From Eonycteris spelaea (lineage: Eukaryota > Chordata > Mammalia > Chiroptera > Pteropodidae): a stretch of DNA of 64,000 nucleotides. Shown piece by piece: positions 20,795 to 32,464 of this stretch (position 1 is the first letter of the stretch; each line of letters opens with the position of its first letter). The notes under the pieces are model-generated. The model was not told the origin of the DNA, did no database searches, and was given only the letters and a program-made list of their open reading frames with translations. The position numbers and the translations under genes are program-made. The DNA lies in the NCBI GenBank assembly GCA_003508835.1, contig PUFA01000070.1:186001-250000 (forward strand), written 5' to 3'.

Positions 20795-21065
20795 TTCTTT
20801 CACTCAATAACTATTTATTAAATTCCTAAAAAGGATTAGGTTATGTGCTAGATATTGAGGGTACTTTGATGATCAAAATAAACACTGCTCTGGGAGCTTA
20901 CAGTTGGTGCAAGGGGAGGTTGGAGACAGATTTTAATAAAATAATCTGGACAATATAATCACCAACATGATAATATGTAAGCTAGTCTAGAGTGTCAGGG
21001 AATTTGTTTCTTAAAAAAAAAAAGTGGCATTTAAGCTAGGATCTAAAGACTAGCTGAGTCGTGGA
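20795..21065 (-). mobile_element. L2 LINE 3' region
   Basis: 'caataactatttattaaattcc', 'ttatgtgctagatattgagggtac', 'gctctgggagcttacagttgg' and 'tggcatttaagctaggatct' are antisense L2 3' sequence in order. An A-run (21015-21025) lies inside. Confidence 0.7.
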
Positions 21066-21069
21066 ATGT

Positions 21070-23845
21070 TCAATAAACTCTTATCAGCAGTGACTGGTGT
21101 CCTCTGCTAGCCAACCCAGAGAAGAGAGTCTGACGTGGAATTTCTGGGTGAGAAAAAGCAAGAGCTATGCCAGATGCAAGGTTCTGGGCAACCACGTCCT
21201 TTTCTGCAAGTGAGCCTAGCAGGGTTTTTCAAATGACCTGGCAGGTTATTCCCTACTGGGTACAGAAAGTTGTCTTACTTAATTTTAAGAGAGGTAGTAT
21301 TAAAAACCTGAGTTCGAAAATTATTGGAAAAATATTGCAAAGGCATAAGTCACATGTCTTTGGGACAAGCTCAGTGGAGGCCCTCCCACCCACCCACCAC
21401 CCCCACTCCTCTGAGTGCTTAGAACCTGTCTCAGCTAGTACCTGGCTCTGTCTGTCTGGGGAGAACAGCGTCCACATTTGGCATTAGGCAAGAGACTTCA
21501 GCCTGTAGCTAATACCTTCCTTTTATATAACAGCTTTTTCAGCAACTTTTTCAACTGCTAGGTTTTCACACCCTACAATGTTACTAATTCTTTTTGCTGC
21601 TTGGAAGGACACAAGGCTAAATAGGTTAAGATTAAAGGAAGTATGTGAGAAGAGCGTTTTTCTTGTTTCACTTTTGTAGTTCTAAAAGAGAGTAATGCCT
21701 AGGAAGATGAGATGGAATTTCCCAGAAGAAACTGCAAAATCAGGCTGCAGTGTAATTGTCACGGAAAACAAAAGCACTGTGCTTTAGAAGTGCTCACTCA
21801 GTCCAACCATCAGAAGGCATCTACCCGTGGCTGTTAGAACTTCCCAAGGCTTTCCTCAGGCTAACTGTGAGGCTGTGTCCTCTAGGTACTTTCCCCTCTT
21901 TTCCTTTAACACCACGCACAAAAATATCCTAATCATAAAGCAGTATGTACATGTGGGAATTAAAAAGTGAATTATGGGAGCAAATATGATACATGTGAGA
22001 AAAACAGACCATGCTGTTTTATGTTTATATTTATCATCCTGCATTTTCATCTTGCCTTTTTTTTCTTCTCATCTGTCTTTGAACACATCACAAACCTTTT
22101 GGGAAGCTGTCTCTTTATTCATCTTTCATACTGTTTCTCGGAGCAATTTCATATCTGGTATCTTTACATTTTATAACATTGAGAGTGACAGTTGCATAAA
22201 ACATTAATTACTTCATATAATACAGAGCTTTGATGACTTCTAAATAAATAGCTGGGTCAAGGCTAGATTATTAAACTAGTTAAATAGTTTGCAAGAGCAC
22301 TTAACATGTGAAGTTACTCTATTCATTTGCTTTGACCTTCTGCTCTTTTAATTACCAGATTCTTCCCTTTATTTAGCAAAGAGATTTGTTCCTCCTGTCT
22401 TTTTGTGCAACTCTGCGAAATCTCTATCAAGTTGGAATGCACACAGCTCTGAAAACTGGGCTGGACTCTAACAGGGCCTGGCTTGCCCTCGATCTCCACA
22501 ATTTATGAACCCTTATCCCAGGCACCATTTTTCTTTAGTCAATAGTTTTTTTATGTGTATGCCCAAAAGTCTGATAGAGATCCTTAAGGAAAAAAATATA
22601 TAGTGCCCCAGGGTTTGGAGAACATCATTCCAAAACCAAAATGCTTTTGTTTTATGACTGTTCTTGCTGTGGAAACAGCATGTTTTTGGAAAGCAGGAGG
22701 CAGAAGCCAGGAAATAAAAGTAGACAACTGTTAAAATAGAAGATATATTTGCAATGATTAGAGAAGAAAGTAGGAGAAGGAAAAAGGCAACTGAAGCTAA
22801 GCTAACATTTAGCAGGAAAATCCCATGGGCTTCTATTTTTAGAGCTTTCCCTTTATTTGCTGGATTGAGTGTTAAGAAATTTAGCATTTGCAGGGTCAGC
22901 CTGGATGGAAGTGCTTGGATGAAGCCAGTACCAGCCACTTGGATTTAGCCTCCTTTCAGAATTGAACATGAAATCCTCTACTCTAGGACTTCTGCAGGCA
23001 AGTAACAAAAATGTATTCAGACTAGCTTCACCAAAAATGGGAAATTCATTTGAATAGATATTAAGATGTCTCACAGAACACCAGGCAGGACATGTGCCTA
23101 ATGTCCCCAGAGAAAAAACCAAAAATCAAGGACTCTGGCAGTTTTACTTAGCCGTACTCTCTCTCTATCGGGATCCACATGATTTTTCTGACCCCTCTCA
23201 GTCCCAGTGGCACTAGTAAACTGACTAGCAGCATCTCAATACCCAAACTGCAAATGCTCAAGGTTGAAAAGATTTTGGTTCGTGACAACCAATGAATGGC
23301 ACCCCTCTGGACCAGGTGACCCTCTGGACCAGGTGACCCATCTTAGTCACTTGAAACCCAATGGAAGGGGTGGGGTCACATGGTACAACTCGACTTTAAG
23401 GACCCACACCTGTGTATGTGGAATTGTTCTCTGAGAAGGAGGAATTGGTGAGGCAGAATCTCTGAAACCTATTCAGTTTGTTCCAGTGCCTTATTTTTCA
23501 CTTAATGTGTCATCTCTGAGGAGAATGATAGAGGGGAAAAAGGAAGTGAGAAAGTCCTGGCTTGTCCACTGAAATTCTTGGCATAAAGTATGTAGACACC
23601 GACAAATAAAATAGAAAGGCGGAAATAGAGGAAAGGAAAAGCAGAAGCATGGAAAGCATGGATAATAGCATTTGATTTCACAGTCATTTTCTTCTCATGG
23701 TCTTTTAAAATTACTCTCATTTGGAAATGATTCCAAAATGACTGCCATACCCATATACAAATATATTCATACTTATTCATACTCAATATCATCAGATTTC
23801 AGGGATGCTCATAGAACCATACTGAATATCATTTTACAACTGTAG
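21070..23845. other. Long stretch without a recognised gene
   Basis: Overlapping chance frames up to 141 codons (22513-22938, minus; many Leu/Phe, no domain). From about 22970 to 23470 the composition ('ccaatgaatggc', 'ggtggggtcacatgg') suggests an old unidentified repeat on the antisense strand. No exon signal is convincing. Confidence 0.4.
23303..23336. repeat. 17-bp direct tandem duplication
   Basis: Two identical adjacent copies of CCCTCTGGACCAGGTGA. Exact identity implies a recent event. Confidence 0.95.
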
Positions 23846-23849
23846 AATG

Positions 23850-24495
23850 GCTAACATGAAAAGGACTGTCAATTCAAAGTGAGGGCAAGAATGAGGAGAA
23901 ACAGGAACTTGCATACATTCCTGGTAGGAGTGTAAAATGGTACAACTTTGAAAAACTGTTTGGTTATGTATAAACCTAGCCTATGATCCAGCAGTTTCAC
24001 TCCTACGTATATATACCCAAGGGAAATGAGTGCCTATGTCCACCAAAAGACATGTACAAGAATGTTTCTAGAAGCTTTATTTTTAATAGCCCCAAACTAT
24101 AAGCAACTTAACTGTTCAATCATTTGGATAAACAAATTACAGGATATTTATATAATGGACTACTACACAGCAATAAAAAGGAATAAACTACTGCTACATA
24201 GAAGAAGCTCATAGATATATTCTTGAGTGAAAGCAGCCAAAAACAAGAGAATATGCTATAAGTACATACTGCACGATTCTATTTGTATGAATTTCAAAAA
24301 TTGATTATAGATTATAGCTACTTTTGAGGGGTTGTTGACTGACAAGGCATGAGGGAACCTCATGAAGTGAAAGAAATATTCTGTATCTTGATCTGAGTGG
24401 TCGTTTTGCAGATATAGACATGTAAAAATCAATCAAACTGCACACTTAACAAAATGTGTGCTTTTCATCATGTAAGTTATACTTAAATTTTTTTT
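23850..24495 (+). mobile_element. 5'-truncated old LINE-1
   Basis: Sense L1 ORF2 C-terminus and 3' UTR: 'gaacttgcatacattcctggtaggagtgtaaaatggtac', 'cctatgatccagcagtttcactcctac', 'atggactactacacagcaataaaaaggaa', then 'aaaatgtgtgcttttcatcatg'. A 62-codon frame at 24026-24214 keeps the ORF2-like WINKLQDIYIMDYYTAIKRN. Broken by stops and gaps; not functional. Confidence 0.85.
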
Positions 24496-24510
24496 AAATC
24501 CACTTGTTCT

Positions 24511-24566
24511 ACACTGGAAACCTATATAATTTTACTAACCAATGTCACCACGATAAATTTTTTTTT
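24511..24566 (+). mobile_element. Ultrashort LINE-1 3'-end insertion
   Basis: About 56 bp of an L1 3' terminus ('ggaaacctatataatttta', 'accaatgtcaccacgataaa') flanked by AAATCCACTTGTTCT (24496-24510) and AAACCCACTTGTTCT (24567-24581). The site before the left copy is TTTT/AAA, the L1 endonuclease preference. Confidence 0.75.
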
Positions 24567-24584
24567 AAACCCACTTGTTCTTTT

Positions 24585-25675
24585 CACAAAAAAAGAATTT
24601 GGTAGAATATCTTTAGCGCCATAGAGAATGCTATCAGAACCCTTTCTGTCTTTTCCTGTTAGTATTCAAACATAATAATCTGATGTCATGACATTGAAAA
24701 ATACTGCTTCCAAATGTTCTGATCTAATGAGACCATATGAACAAATAATAGGATTCTCTCTTCAGTGTTTTCTGGAGGGGTGGACTAGGCACAGAATAGT
24801 ATCTTGGTGTTTGGCAATATGTAAATGGGGTGGGGGACATAAGGGTACATACAGCAAGCTTGGCACACATTCCACTCTGTGCCTTGGGGACAATTCATAG
24901 GCAGAAAAACATTTCCGCTGACGTGTTAGTTAGCTCAGAGCCTATCCTGGCTAGAAATCCTGGCATCCTCTACAGTTCTCTTTCTCTCTTTTTTGATAGG
25001 AGAATGCCTTGTGCAAGTAGGTAATCAAGGGGTTCTGGAAGACAATGAAACTCTTCCTCGTCTTAGGTATCTCTCCTTAAGGACACACATTTATAGCATC
25101 CTTTGTGGTGTAGTCATCAAGCACAACCAGAGGTGCATAATCTCCCCTCATATTCCATCTCTGCTGGAGCCTCCCCCAGCTCCATGTCGTGTCCTGGACA
25201 GGCACTTAATACAGGTCCTGGCAAGATTTAGCCTTTCTTTGCCAACCTCAGGGTGGGCCCTTTTAATTAATCTCCAAAGCATCTGGATCCTGTTTCTCAA
25301 CACAGGTTAAATAACTAAGCTTCTTGAGCCCCTCTATCTAAGCTCCATGAGAATGAAAGAGTGAATTACTTTCTGAGCGATTTGCCTCAATTCCATTATA
25401 GCTTCCTTATACGAGTTGACAAAGTACTGTGCTCCATTCTCAGGAGTGGATGTAACCACAGAGTGGGGATCATTTTAATTTTTGAAATGGGAACAGCACA
25501 TTGTGGGATCAAGTGGAAGCTTGTGTGAAATCTCTTTGAGAGGAACTGGAATGTTTTCTTCTGTTTCCGATGGCCTTGTTTTTGCCGCTCCTTACACCCT
25601 TCCCTGCCTTCTAGTTTGTTTAAGGAGCGTTTTTATGTAATTCTTTATTACTGGAAAATTTGTATGTCTTTGACA
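24585..25675. other. No recognised feature
   Basis: Frames of 64-105 codons overlap on the + strand (24688-25310) without domains. No repeat recognised. Confidence 0.4.
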
Positions 25676-25679
25676 TTTT

Positions 25680-25905
25680 TTTAATTTGGAAATTTCAAAC
25701 AATTACAAAAGTATGATGAAGTCTCATGTACCTATCACCCAACTTTAACGATTATCTACAATTTGTCAATCTTGTTTTATTTATCCACCACACACATTTT
25801 CCTTTACTTCAGTGTTTCAAAGCAAATCCCAGACACCTTTACATTTCATTGTTCATAGGTCAATGTATTCACCAACCTTTAACATTCACTAAGAAATGCA
25901 AAGGT
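25680..25905 (-). mobile_element. Old L1M-type LINE-1 3' UTR
   Basis: 'atttggaaatttcaaacaattacaaaagta', 'catgtacctatcacccaactttaacgattatc', 'caatcttgttttatttatcc' and 'agcaaatcccagacac' are antisense L1M 3' UTR. Confidence 0.7.
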
Positions 25906-25909
25906 AGAG

Positions 25910-28368
25910 GGTATTAGAGAATCACTACAAATTTTCATAAAACTGTTTATTCTTATTGGTAAATTTGTTTGGAAATGTAAAGAGCCAATTAACTTATAGG
26001 ATAATTCAATTGTGTTTCATATTATTCCAGAGCCTCAGAGACAGGAATTCATGATAAAAGGCATCTATTTTTCAACTAGCATTTGTTCTTAGTGTTTCCC
26101 AGATATATCCCACAGGGTTTCTACCATTCTTGAGACCCATGGACTGGAACCAAAACATGACCTTTCAAATAATAACTGATAGGGAAGATGGCCATCACAT
26201 ATTGTATTTTGTGGTTTACGGCCAGTAGGGCAACATATTTAGAAGTCTAAAATATCTTTGTTTTTAAAACGTCAAGCTCACCCAGTGCCAAACGGCTATT
26301 TCATGTTATGACATTCAAACAAACCAGGGACAATGGAAGGTACTATGCATCAACAGGTCAGAATCAAAGAATAACAATGATTGCTTATCTTTCAGGTGTG
26401 TTCTTGTTTCTAAGCTCTTCTGTGCTTTCTTCTCCAACCGAGGTGAACTATTTATTACGCAGGTCTGGGGTCCCAGAATGAAAGCCTTGTTGTTAAACTT
26501 AGAGTCCTCTGAGTTTTGCAAAGACAGCCACAGAGGTCTCAGTGGTTTCTACTGTAAAAATGTTTTACTCTGTGTCAATTCCTTCTTCTTGGAATGCATT
26601 TGTTAGCTGGAAGCCGAGAAGCTGGTCTTCGGCTTGCCTCATGTTAACAGCTCTTCCTTTGAGGACAGAGGGAGTAGAGAATGGCCCATCTTCAAAATAA
26701 GTCTCAGGCCATGGCGGAGGGTTGAGGGTTCGACTTGCAATTCAAGACAGTGGCAGCTTCCGATATTTTCACATGAGAGGGGCTTAAAAAGCAGTGATCT
26801 GAGGGTTTGTCTCAAAATTGTATTTTCTAGTACTTTATGTAAAATGCAGGAAATGTTAACTGTCTATATCAAAGAGTGGGGCGTGACAGGTTGTGGGAGA
26901 AGGGAGTTCAAAGGCTCTGCAACTGCCTCATCTTTACACTTAGTCTCTTCTCTCCACCTGAGTTTCTAAAGCAAACCTTCAGCTAATTATCTCACAGTTG
27001 TCTTAGATGAGCTTTGCCTGTGAATGGACTCAGAGAGAGTAGAGGCCATTATTACTAATCTATTTATATCCTGCTTATTCCCGATAATTTGAAGCTCAGA
27101 ATGTTCATTTGTCCTCAGCTTTTTGAAAGATGATGCTCTTGACAGTGAAGAGTAACCTGTATGGCAGGTGTCATTGACGGAACTAAGTCATGATTCCTTA
27201 GTACTCACAAGACGAATTTTCTTTGATCAAGGGTCTTTGAAGCTGTCAGAAGGGTCTGTCTTATTTGCCATTCTTTCTAGATTCTCTACCAGGAATATCA
27301 TTATCCAAAAGCGAGGGTCTTAACCCAGATATGACAGTCAGGAGATCTGTGCGTTCCCTGAAACTGTAGGCAAAATTTATTAGGTAAGGACTTTTTCCAG
27401 AGAGTCTACATTTTTCATTAGATTCGTACATGATTCCATTCCGCTAAAAGGTTAAAATCCATTGTTTACTACCAAGGTTTATAGATGGATCTCAGGAAAA
27501 AGTCAGAACTTCTGCCTTCAGGGCAGGTCTTCACTACTCGACTGTCATTGTCCCATTGCCCTGTACAACCTGCAAGGTGATCATCTATGTTTGGCTAGGC
27601 TCTCAATTGGTTGTTAGGGAGATAGGAATCCTGAAAGGACCTTCTTGTTAACATGGTCAGAAAAGCCATTTGTCAGCTGTGAGAAGCTGAACTTGATTCT
27701 CTTCCAAGGGCTTGGCAAAAACTCCAAAAGCAGTGAGCCCCTTTCAGGGTGCTAACACAAATTTAATTGTAGAACGTTTACTTGATGTAGGTGAACTGAA
27801 AAAGTTTGTTTCTCTTCATCTCTTTTATGATCCGTGGATTTCTAACACATTTAGGTATTTTTAGCAATATGGTCATGTGGACTCATAACAACGGCCATTT
27901 TCTGTAAACATTGAATTCTCTTTTGCCAAATATAGACATGGGAGTATGCCAGCAATGTCCCTGACCTATTTTGGCAGACGAATGGCATTTTAAAAATCAT
28001 GCACAAGAATGTTTACCTCTATGGATGTAAATAATTGAGAAGTAAGTCTCATTAGGAATGACGGGCTTTTAATTATACAAAAGACCTTTTTCTCTGAAAA
28101 GCTGACTTACAGGCATATGCTAGTAGTACCATTACAAAGTTACATAATTTGTCTTTAGAGCAGGTATTGCAAAGCCTAGACTCTCAAAGTTTTAATTCTG
28201 CCTTGATGTGGTTTTTATTTTTTCTTAAATTTTCTGCTTCATATTTCTTGAAATATTTCTTGTTGCCGTTTTCAAGCTCCGAATATAAAAAGGACACTCG
28301 ATCGCCATCCTCTGAACATCTCTTCAAAAAGTAACCTCAGCACCTGCAGTTGAAGACCTCTGAACAGG
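25910..28368. other. Long stretch without a recognised gene
   Basis: Mixed AT-rich sequence. 27330-27460 ('gaaactgtaggcaaaattt', 'ctttttccagagagtctac', 'ttcattagattcgtac') resembles the 3' part of an old hAT-type element but is too diverged to call. A bulged hairpin occurs at 26611-26635 (arms AAGCC/GAAG and CTTC/GGCTT). Frames up to 111 codons lack domains. Confidence 0.35.
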
Positions 28369-28369
28369 G

Positions 28370-28550
28370 CTTTCCAAATCACAGTTCATAAACCTTTAGC
28401 AGGTCATGAAATTAATTTAAAGTGGGGTAAAATGGATTTTTTTTTAAATAAAATATAGAGGGCATCACATAGAGTATTATCTTATGAAATTTTTGTTTAA
28501 TTTATTTCTATGTAAATGTGTTTTGGCAGTCATGTGCTAGTAAATGTTTA
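28370..28550 (+). mobile_element. hAT-type MER element remnant
   Basis: 'gctttccaaatcacagttcataaac', 'cagaaacc'-type decay, then 'gtcatgaaattaatttaaagtgg', a T-run, 'agagggcatcacatagagtattatcttatgaaa' and 'gtttaatttatttctatgtaaatgtg'. This is the pattern of a hAT MER element whose start reads as a 'not equal to the flanking gene' inverted-repeat end. Confidence 0.45.
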
Positions 28551-28554
28551 ACAA

Positions 28555-28980
28555 CTGATTCCCTGGAAAAAGATATGTATATATAAATGTTCATAAATCT
28601 GTCATAAAATTTACTGATATAAAGTATACATAGTTCACAATTTACAAATAATAAATATACAATACCCTTTATTATAAAGTTTATAAGCCAATTTATTTTC
28701 ACAGAATGCTTTCATTGAATTTTGCCAAACTTTTGTATCCATACACAACCTATGGTTGCAATTCATCTCTATTTTGAGAAAATCAGACTATGCATAAATG
28801 CTTGATTTCTATCTGATTCAGCAAAGAAGTCCTTCACATTACTGATGAGTGAGTGTACCCTGACATGACTGTTAGATGCAGAGATAATAGTAAAACACAG
28901 TAAAATAATTAAGAAGTGATGAGTTTGTGGTATTTATTACCTTTGTTTTTAATATAATCTAATTATAGACTGATGTAATT
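28555..28980. other. AT-rich, no recognised feature
   Basis: No repeat, splice pair or frame of note. Confidence 0.4.
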
Positions 28981-28984
28981 TACT

Positions 28985-29265
28985 TTTTAAATTGACTGTT
29001 TAATAACTGGCTTACAGAATTTATGAAAATGTAATCATCGGCTCTCCATATCTTCACTACCTTAAATAGAGCTGCTGTGAACACAGGGGTACATAGAGCT
29101 TCATGAATTATAGTTTTAGTCTTCTTTGGATAAATATCCAGAAGTGCAATTGCCGGGTCAAAAGGTAGATCCATTTTTAATTTTTTTGAGGAAACTCCAG
29201 CTGTTTTTCCATAGTGGCTGTACCAACCAATTTGCAATCCCACCAACAGTGTATGAGGGTTACCT
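28985..29265 (-). mobile_element. LINE-1 ORF2 C-terminal fragment
   Basis: Antisense L1: 'ttcactaccttaaatagagctgctgtgaacacagg', 'ggataaatatccagaagtgcaattgccgggtc' and 'ttttccatagtggctgtacc'. The antisense frame still reads LPFDPAIALLDIYPKK, the ORF2 C-terminal signature. It is fused in frame to unrelated sequence upstream (29266-29546). Confidence 0.85.
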
Positions 29266-29680
29266 TTAATGGAAAGCTCAATTTGAAATGACGAAGTACT
29301 AAGATATCTTGGCTTGCCTAACTTGCACTCCAGATGCTTGATGATGTTTGAAAGCGCTAGGTCCTCTCTGTTTCTATAAACTACTTGGCACAAGGTTGGC
29401 TTCATTCTTTGAGAGATGTCTCCCTTGTTCATGGCTGCAGCAGCCATCGACCACTCTTCTTTGTCCACATCCAGCCAGGGTAAAAGAGATTGACTATCCA
29501 TAGCTTCTTTCCAGAAGACCCCAAGAAGGCTCTTCTCATGTCTCATGAGCCCAAAATGGCTGAGGCCTGACTATCCTTGGGCATGTGGGGTGGGATCACC
29601 ATGACCAGCTCAGACTAACAACAAGGGGAGAATGGATGTGGAGGAATCACCACAGGTCCTCTCCATGGCCCTCAGGGTAT
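29266..29680 (-). other. Uncharacterised segment open in frame with the L1 remnant
   Basis: About 94 codons (from ATG 29546, minus strand) precede the L1 part in a single 188-codon frame, the longest in the window. The upstream residues (DVDKEEWSMAAAAMNKGD, IKHLECKLGKPRY) match no L1 domain and no family I know. 'gagcccaaaatggctgaggcctgac' at 29547-29571 suggests an older medium-reiterated repeat. Most likely a chance fusion of two repeats. Confidence 0.35.
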
Positions 29681-29689
29681 TTTAAAATC

Positions 29690-30105
29690 CTCTTTGTCAC
29701 CCCCTTTCTTATTTAATATCTTGTGAACACTTTTCAATTCTTCTAAAATATGGTTTGTAATAACTGCAGTATTTGTTTATTCAATATGCCATATCTTTGG
29801 CATCTTAACTCTCAGTATCTCAGGGAACCTAATAGGTGCGTAACTATATTGCATATTAAAACAATAAAAGTGGCTAATATTTTATGAGCATTTACTATTT
29901 ACCAAGCATTATGCCAATAACAATGAGTGTGTTATTGTCAGTAACTTCCCTACTTCCCAAATTCTGACTTTTATCCTCAGTCCTTGTGAACACTTTAACT
30001 CACTCCAGTCTAGCTTCCAGCCCCACCATTCCACAAAGCAGGGTTCCATAAGGTCAAATTCCATATTACTAAACCCAGTGTCACGCTCTGTCCCCAACTC
30101 TCCTC
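29690..30105. other. No recognised feature
   Basis: 29870-29930 ('tattttatgagcatttactatttaccaagcatt') is weakly MIR-like on the minus strand. The rest is unassigned. Confidence 0.35.
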
Positions 30106-30109
30106 CATC

Positions 30110-30490
30110 TTCCAGCCCAATTCAGCAGTCTGTTCTTTCCTAAAACATTTAACTCTCGGCTTTCAAGATCCCATACACTTCTGATTTTCCTTGTTTACTG
30201 GCCACACCATCTCATCCCAGGGCTTGGTCCTAAGCCCTCTTCCCTGCCCATATATGGTTTCTCCCTCAGTGACTTCATATGCCATCTATTTGCTGATGCC
30301 TCCCAAATGTATATCTTCAGATAGGGTGTTTTTCCTCATCTTCAGATTGCCTGTCTAACAGCTAACTGTGTCAGCATCTCTGCTGGGACATTCAGCAGGC
30401 ATTTCAAAGTGTTATGAACAGAGCAGAAACTGTGGGTCCTTCACCTCATTCTCCCAACGCTTCCTTCCCTGGCCTTCCTGATCTTGTAAA
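30110..30490 (+). mobile_element. L2 LINE fragment
   Basis: 'ggtcctaagccctcttccctg', 'tcagtgacttcatatgccatctatttgctgatgcctccca', 'atcttcag' and 'ctgctgggacattcagcaggcatttcaaa' follow an internal L2 ORF2 region on the + strand. Frame broken. Confidence 0.65.
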
Positions 30491-30499
30491 TGGAAACCA

Positions 30500-31695
30500 C
30501 AAATGATTACTCAAAGTCCTGTCGGAAGACAAAATTTACATCAGCTATTTCAAAAGAAAACTGTTGAATTCTTTTTTAAGTTGTGTTGGGGAAAAAAATA
30601 AAAACTTTCATGGATGAAAGCTTTACTAGAGTGGGGGGAGGGGAAGGCTTTATTGAGCCAAATGCTAGCCAGAGAAAAGCCAAGTCCTGGGGCATGCAGT
30701 CTGAACCACCAGCAGCAGGGCTAGGCAGAAAAGGAGTTGACATGCTTTTGTACATTACGTTTTGGGAAGAAAGATTTAAGTTATTTTGAAAGAATTTACA
30801 TTGGCTACAGATAAGGGGACGCTGGAAAAGGTGACCAGGTGGCAATTCTACAAAAGGTACATAGTTTGTAAGGAGGAAATATTTATTTTGTTTGATTACA
30901 GGCAAGAGTCTGAAAGTTCATGTATACAAGGGATTCATTGGTGTCTGGCAGTCACTACAGAAGTTGATTCAAAGCTACAACATATCTTCAGGCGTGTGAA
31001 GAGTCTTCCATTAGTTAGCCCACAGCTTTTAACTGGTTAACTGCTCTTGTCTCTTTCTCTCACTCTCCTGCCCACTGTAATTTAATTTAGAACATCTCAG
31101 GATTTTTCCCTTGTCAGTTGTTAACTAGAAACTAGGTATAAAGTTGCTAACTGATAGGTTAAAAAGAAGACTCTCGGTATGGTGGAGATAACTACAGGAA
31201 ACAGCTATAGTTCTTAGGGCTGAGGGAACAGAGGGAAGAGACCAGAATGATTAGCATTTAGAAATGTAAAGGAGTGGCCCCTGCAGAACTGAAACTGACC
31301 TCTGAGTTAGGAGACTGCTTAGCTGGTGCTGCTGTCTCTCCAAGAAAAGCAAGATGAAGGTAGTTCTACAAGTGTTAAAAAAAAAAAAAAATGACCTAGA
31401 TTCAACTGCAGCTACCAGAAGCAATAGCTGCTGCCAGTGGAAGAAACTGCTAGGATGACATGCTCCGAAACAGGACGCAGACGGGAGAAGCAAATCCTCC
31501 TTCCTCCAGCACCTGCAATTGGCAGGGCTTAATGGAGAGCCAGGTGGCAGAGCAGAAGAGTGATTTGCAGAGTTCCAACCCCGGCCTCACAAAACAGAGT
31601 ATAGAAGGGAGAGTTTGGAGCTGAAAACAATATGTAATTTAATAATTGTCACAGCTATGTGCCTGGTCGATCAAGCCAAAACCATAAAGGTGATC
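30500..31695. other. No recognised feature
   Basis: Frames of 68-109 codons lie on both strands at 30576-31040 and 31251-31493 without domains. An A-run of 14 lies at about 31378-31391. No repeat recognised. Confidence 0.4.
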
Positions 31696-31699
31696 ATCG

Positions 31700-32355
31700 T
31701 TTCTGCTCTTTCTTCTTCATCTCCAATTCATCAGCAGCACACCGAAAAGTCCTGCACTCAAAATATATTCTCAATCTGCCCACTTCTCTCTGTCCTGGAC
31801 ACTGCTACCCCTCATCCCCAACCCCCAACTAAACCACCATTTTCAGTAGTGGACGACTACAATCGCCTCCCACCTGATATTTCTGACTCCTTGCTTCCCA
31901 AAATGTATTCTTCTCACAGTAACTAAAGTGGTCTTTTAAAAACACGAACACTCTAGCAACTTCCCACTACACATAGAATAAACCCAAACTCTTCACCACG
32001 GTCTGGATTGCCTCTCCCCCTTGGTCTTGTGTCATTCTAGCCACACGGGCCTTTTTTCTGTCCTTTGCGCATGCCAAGTTGAATCGAGTCGAAGCCTGTA
32101 CCGTGTTCTACTCTGTGCCTGAACCCCTTTTTCCTCACCCACTGCCCCTTTCACAGAGCCAACTTCTTATCATTCACACCTCAGACACCTCAGCTCCAAT
32201 ATCATCTTCTCAGAGATGGCTTCCCAGACTACCTCCTCTAAAACAGCACCTGTTAGAGGCAATTACAATGATCTTGTTCATTTATTTGTTACAGTGGGTC
32301 ATTCCTCCCACTAGGATGAAAGCCTAAGAGAATGGGAACATTACTCTGTTTACTT
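31700..32355 (+). mobile_element. L2 LINE 3' part
   Basis: 'gtggtcttttaaaaacacgaacactctagcaacttccc', 'acatagaataaacccaaactcttcaccacgg', 'tcacctgaca'-type decay, 'cttctcagagatggcttcccagactacctcctctaaa' and 'cactaggatgaaagcctaagagaatggg' are L2 ORF2 C-terminus and 3' UTR in order. The 82- and 103-codon frames here are L2 remnants. Confidence 0.8.
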
Positions 32356-32359
32356 ACTA

Positions 32360-32460
32360 TTGAATTATATACTTGTAACTTACTGGATTTCATTAACCAA
32401 TGTCACCATAATAAAAAACAATTTTTTTTTTAAGAAAAAGAAATAAATAAAAATCAAGAA
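32360..32460 (+). mobile_element. Ultrashort LINE-1 3'-end insertion
   Basis: 'gaattatatacttgtaacttactgga' and 'attaaccaatgtcaccataataaa', then a T-run and an A-rich tail. Same L1 3' terminus as at 24511. It sits at the L2 3' end; duplications not resolved. Confidence 0.6.
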
Positions 32461-32464
32461 AAAT

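Noticed and set aside
22513..22938. 141-codon antisense frame as a membrane protein
   Set aside because: Hydrophobic residues come from T-rich/A-rich composition; no domain, no splice sites, overlapping frames on the other strand.
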